This document shows positions 21,301 to 23,295 of a DNA stretch of 23,295 bases, in pieces. The DNA is taken from positions 1 to 23,295 of the IMG/VR virus record IMGVR_UViG_3300027777_000152, one strand, 5' to 3'. Every line of letters starts with the position of its first letter. Within the stretch, counting starts at the first letter, position 1. The DNA comes from a virus. Position numbers and translations under genes: made by a program. The notes below the pieces were generated by a model. It saw nothing but the letters and a program-made list of their open reading frames with translations. It did no database searches and was not told the DNA's origin.

Positions 21301-22750
21301 CATTGTTCCCGTATGTATCGTATTGAAAAGCACAATAGGTGTTTCCTGTTAAAGTATTAGAATCGTAGTTTGTATAACTGGTTGTCCTTAAAGTAAAAGA
21401 AGTAAAGTTTCCTAAAATTACTCCGTTTTTTAAACAGTTTCCGCTTATTGGGATGCATTGTGCAACTGGTGCAAAATAGGTAAACAATGTATTTGCTGTG
21501 TTAGTTCCAACAGAGGTGGTTACTAGAACACTAGCCGTACCCGCAGCATGTGCACCTGTGGTTCCAGTGATGGTGGTTGAGTTAACAATGTTTCCATTAG
21601 TAAGTGCAACACCACCTACGGTGACTCCGGTTGCCCCAGTAAAGTTGGTGCCGGTAATGGTGATGCTAGTGCCACCTGCTGTAGATCCAGTAGTAGGTGA
21701 AATACTAGTCACGGTTGGGATTGGAGGTGCTATATATGTGCATGATAAAACAGCAACTTGAAATGTACCTATAGCTACGGTAATTTGGCTTAGTTGTTTT
21801 ACATAATACAACCCAGCAACATTCCCAAAACCTCCAATACCCCCCCACATATTTGGTAAAGTTACAGTATTTCCAATTTGTAAACCCATCGTACTATAAT
21901 CCGCATAGGGAGTAGTTTGTGAACCCCCAAACGATATACCCCACTCATCGGTAGACGATTTGTACAATAAAGCTGCCATTAGTGGCCTAGTAAAACCAAC
22001 AAGATTTGATGCAATATCTCCACTATACATCCCTATCTGGCCCGCTTCATCCCAACTAATAAAACAAGGGCCAGGGGTTGTTCTAACAATTAAACCATTG
22101 TAGGTTGAGTAATCTGACCCGTATCCTGTCGAGCCAGCGTACCTATATGCAATTGCACCGCTTGCTGTATTAGCAAATACATCGGATCCTCCCATTGTGG
22201 GGGCGTTATTCATGAAATAAACTTTTTTCAAACTAGTGCAGTTTTTAAACGCAGTATCAGCTATATTTGTAAGTGGAGTAGTTAAAGTAATTTTAGCTAA
22301 ACTTGTGCAGTTAATAAAAGCTGCAAGATTAATAGTGGTGAGATTATTAGGAAGTACAATTGACTTTAATCCAGTGCAATGACTAAAAGCCCCATTTGGG
22401 ATCACAGAAATATTATTTGGTAGTACGATGTTATCTAAAAGCGGGCTATAAGAAAACGCACCTATTCCAAGGGTAAATGATGAGGAGGTGTTGTTTGGAA
22501 AAGTAATTCCAAGTAAATTGGGGCAATTTGCAAATGCTGATGATCCAATACTAGTGACAGCATATGGAATTATAACCGAAGACATTGTTGAATTTAGAAA
22601 GGCGTTATCTCCAATGGCTACAACCGTATAACCACCAACTTGTGTTGGAATATTTACAACAGTATCCGAACCCGTGTACCCTGTTATTTCGCAAGTATTA
22701 CCAGGACCATTCACAACACCTGCGTAAATATAATTTCCTGCACTAGGCAT
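18311..22750 (-). CDS. Mosaic tail-fibre/adhesin with BspA, IPT, beta-helix and Fn3 domains, 1479 aa
   Basis: Probable host-binding tail protein. Domain order from the translation: BspA-type leucine-rich repeats (about 20-220, units like AIGDNAFLNST...IGSSAFANCPNL); IPT/TIG (about 346-430); a Cys-containing globular part; a Pro-Thr linker (about 535-565); a small Trp-rich module, FAGRAWTWTGTAW; a second IPT (about 622-705); a parallel beta-helix (about 708-1075) ending in a 'choice-of-anchor Q'-like segment GSNAINAGT...LDQRGYAR; a third IPT; a Pro-Thr/Ser linker (about 1168-1180); a fourth IPT; an Fn3-like domain (about 1265-1365); and a C-terminal beta domain. AAGGA lies 8 bases before the ATG. 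No chaperone or variable-repeat machinery is visible. Confidence 0.85.
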   Translation of the reverse strand: MPSAGNYIYAGVVNGPGNTCEITGYTGSDTVVNIPTQVGGYTVVAIGDNAFLNSTMSSVIIPYAVTSIGSSAFANCPNLLGITFPNNTSSSFTLGIGAFSYSPLLDNIVLPNNISVIPNGAFSHCTGLKSIVLPNNLTTINLAAFINCTSLAKITLTTPLTNIADTAFKNCTSLKKVYFMNNAPTMGGSDVFANTASGAIAYRYAGSTGYGSDYSTYNGLIVRTTPGPCFISWDEAGQIGMYSGDIASNLVGFTRPLMAALLYKSSTDEWGISFGGSQTTPYADYSTMGLQIGNTVTLPNMWGGIGGFGNVAGLYYVKQLSQITVAIGTFQVAVLSCTYIAPPIPTVTSISPTTGSTAGGTSITITGTNFTGATGVTVGGVALTNGNIVNSTTITGTTGAHAAGTASVLVTTSVGTNTANTLFTYFAPVAQCIPISGNCLKNGVILGNFTSFTLRTTSYTNYDSNTLTGNTYCAFQYDTYGNNEPTNILVNSGSFSASAAIPMRPCGTTYSKTFTLGTDVYVFNVFFGGSTTPTPTPTPTPTPTPTPTPTPTPSPTPTLNPCLAPPDTNTGPFVFPLTPALNSIYSFAGRAWTWTGTAWHRYCLAPAPTPSPTPTVSHPAPTVTSVTATSGPASGGTTVTITGTSFTGATAVTIGGATASFVVVNDTTITATTPAGTVGSASVLVTTSAGTNSANTHFFYIAASQTVFMVTSLLDTTDSGTLRWALTQANATSSVNTIAFTVTGVITLTSALPGITRSVTITGPGLSVLTINGNSTYRVFRISGTTAVLDVKITGLTISNGKTTVTPVEGGGIYNIACNLTIDCCTFSGCSTTANGGGIYHAPYYNGAYFPGSTNITNSSFIGNTAANGSGVFIGLWSVIDKIGNCTFSNNTGVGAYNAQTYGRGNTTVYNCTFTGNTGGVALALYGSDSSGVSAYTVLSSTISGNTSTNTAGGLNRTEYTSLTLKNCIIVGNTGTPYNDFGSYSNNSSANVKSTNIVGSASTYDLANIANTTGSPLLGPLQNNGGTVMTMAVGAGSNAINAGTAAATNAAPVNALDQRGYARSATTPTIGATEYYSTPLPTITSITPATGTTAGGTAITITGTNFTPSPTLKIGGVAATNITYVNATTITATTPAHSAGVDVQATTTGGATVANTLFTYTAGSTPTPTPTPSPSPSPSPTVTSIAPNSGVITGSTSVTLTGTNLTGTSAVIIGGALATSVTVVNATTVTAVSPAHAAGAVSVFAITPGGINGANTLFTYTLPVPSAPVITASTSGDGSMNYPSITFSAPTSDGGAYINNYEYNVNGGSWTSTYSSSPGQISVYGLTNGVNSTVLIRAVTSNGAGATASVTLHPPVPLTNGFNFVSQSSNAGYHSGNGLNSYDQTSGYIYGYGATETVNFTAAGNGTLYYSYSTSDGSGYGVVGHLLVNGVDKGAVNAANTYISGSVAVTTGQTIVLNFNTGTDTMGMSSMQYQMYLQV
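19207..19259. repeat. Hexamer tandem repeat encoding Pro-Thr/Pro-Ser linker
   Basis: Degenerate GGNGTN/GGNGAT hexamers between the third and fourth IPT modules of the adhesin. Copy-number change by slippage would stay in frame. Confidence 0.75.
21080..21160. repeat. Longest hexamer tandem repeat, Pro-Thr linker
   Basis: About thirteen GGNGTN-like hexamers encoding alternating Pro and Thr, a flexible linker between the first IPT region and the Trp-rich module. Third positions vary, so the run is old or selected rather than freshly expanded. Confidence 0.85.
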
Positions 22751-22761
22751 AATAGGATTCC

Positions 22762-23295
22762 TTAATTATTAAACTGCACCCAGGCTGTTTGGTAGTAGGT
22801 GTATTGAACCGCATCCGTAGTGTTAACCCATCTGTCACCCTGTGCTGGTGTGGCTGGTGCCGTTGCACCTGAGGTAAAGGTGTTTCCACTACCTCCACCA
22901 CCACTAGAGCTTATAAGTAAAACTGGTGTACCTGTTTCATCCGCAACATATAGCTTTTTATCAGGTATGTTTATGCAGATCTCAAATGGTACTAAATCTG
23001 TAGATAGTGGAACCTTACCTGCAACAATACTGCGCCTAGGCTTGATAATGTCGGTGTAGGATAGGTCTAGCTCTAGTACGGCTGGTGTGAGTCCAGGTGC
23101 ACCGAATGAGATAAGCACATGTGCCCCTGACGAGAATGTCAGGGCACTGAATATCACATAACCACTGGCGTTAGTGGATAGTGTGGTGGTACCGCTTACA
23201 TTAGCACCAGATGCGGTTACTACTACGCTCACACCTGCTAGTGCTATGTCATTATTAGTGGAGTCTTTTAGCTGCAACCTAATAGGTATCTGTAG
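22762..23295 (-). CDS. Tail protein with Ig-like domain (N-terminus cut by window edge)
   Basis: The frame is open to the right edge; the first visible residues LQIPIRLQLKDSTNND are followed by an Ig/invasin-like domain (LAGVSVVVTASGANVSGTTTLSTNASGYVIFSALTF) and then IKPRRSIVAGKVPLSTDLVPFEICINIPDKKLYVAD, a motif common at the start of phage fibre or neck modules, and a C-terminal VNTTDAVQYTYYQTAWVQF. It is probably a fibre attachment or collar protein. A TTG at 23277 could be taken as a start, but there is no ribosome site and homologous folds would begin earlier, so it is treated as partial. It ends 11 bases before the adhesin start. Confidence 0.75.
   Translation of the reverse strand, partial: LQIPIRLQLKDSTNNDIALAGVSVVVTASGANVSGTTTLSTNASGYVIFSALTFSSGAHVLISFGAPGLTPAVLELDLSYTDIIKPRRSIVAGKVPLSTDLVPFEICINIPDKKLYVADETGTPVLLISSSGGGGSGNTFTSGATAPATPAQGDRWVNTTDAVQYTYYQTAWVQFNN

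Noticed and set aside
18392-21761. Several plus-strand frames rich in Val, Thr, Pro or Gly-Val
   Set aside because: They are antisense reflections of the repetitive adhesin gene.
18311-22750. Diversity-generating retroelement target
   Set aside because: No reverse transcriptase, template repeat or C-type-lectin-like variable end is visible in the window.
1-23295. CRISPR array
   Set aside because: No regularly spaced identical repeats with unique spacers; the only short-period repeats encode Pro-Thr linkers.

Overview
The window is part of the genome of a temperate, double-stranded DNA tailed bacteriophage. It carries a large terminase with both ATPase and nuclease motifs, a small terminase-like HTH protein, a family A DNA polymerase, a primase-helicase, a RecT/YqaJ recombination pair, a tyrosine integrase beside a tRNA-derived attachment region, and long modular tail-fibre proteins. 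The host is not identifiable. Promoters are of the ordinary bacterial sigma-70 type. The tRNA fragment resembles a bacterial tRNA-Arg(CCU). The secreted papain/C39-like protein with its two-ended membrane neighbour recalls proteins of Planctomycetota, but that is only a weak recollection. Both edges cut genes: the large terminase loses its C-terminus on the left, and a tail protein loses its N-terminus on the right.

Almost everything is read on the minus strand, right to left, with tight ATGA/TAATG overlaps. From the right edge the order is as follows. First come a partial Ig-domain tail protein and a 1479-residue mosaic adhesin (18.3-23.3 kb). Next is a cassette of a zinc protein, three very small membrane or hydrophobic proteins, a secreted cysteine-peptidase-like protein and a protein with a membrane segment at each end (15.9-18.3 kb). 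Then come two small phage proteins, the YqaJ-type exonuclease and a GNAT acetyltransferase (14.5-15.9 kb), then the integrase (13.4-14.4 kb). After the attachment region and a divergent control region (12.7-13.4 kb) follows the replication operon: acidic protein, SH3-like protein, RecT, possible ssDNA-binding protein, helical protein, primase-helicase, PD-(D/E)XK nuclease, DNA polymerase, dATP/dGTP diphosphohydrolase-like protein, terminase small subunit and one hypothetical (5.3-12.7 kb). It ends at a strong terminator at about 5.28 kb. Two separately promoted sets of small hypothetical genes follow (1.9-5.15 kb), then the large terminase.

Only two genes lie on the plus strand: an orphan of 84 residues beside the terminase start, and a ribbon-helix-helix (RHH) protein at 12.93 kb that is transcribed towards the attachment region.

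The most interesting material is regulatory and non-coding. (1) A perfect 19-bp dyad is built into a near-consensus promoter directly behind a second RHH gene, which was too short for an ORF scan with a 60-codon cutoff. (2) The presumed attP carries the 5' half, not the usual 3' half, of a tRNA-Arg(CCU), flanked by two matching dyads and preceded by an almost perfect 38-bp palindrome and a switchable terminator. (3) The integrase promoter appears to give a leaderless mRNA. None of these is a proven new system; each has a specific test below.
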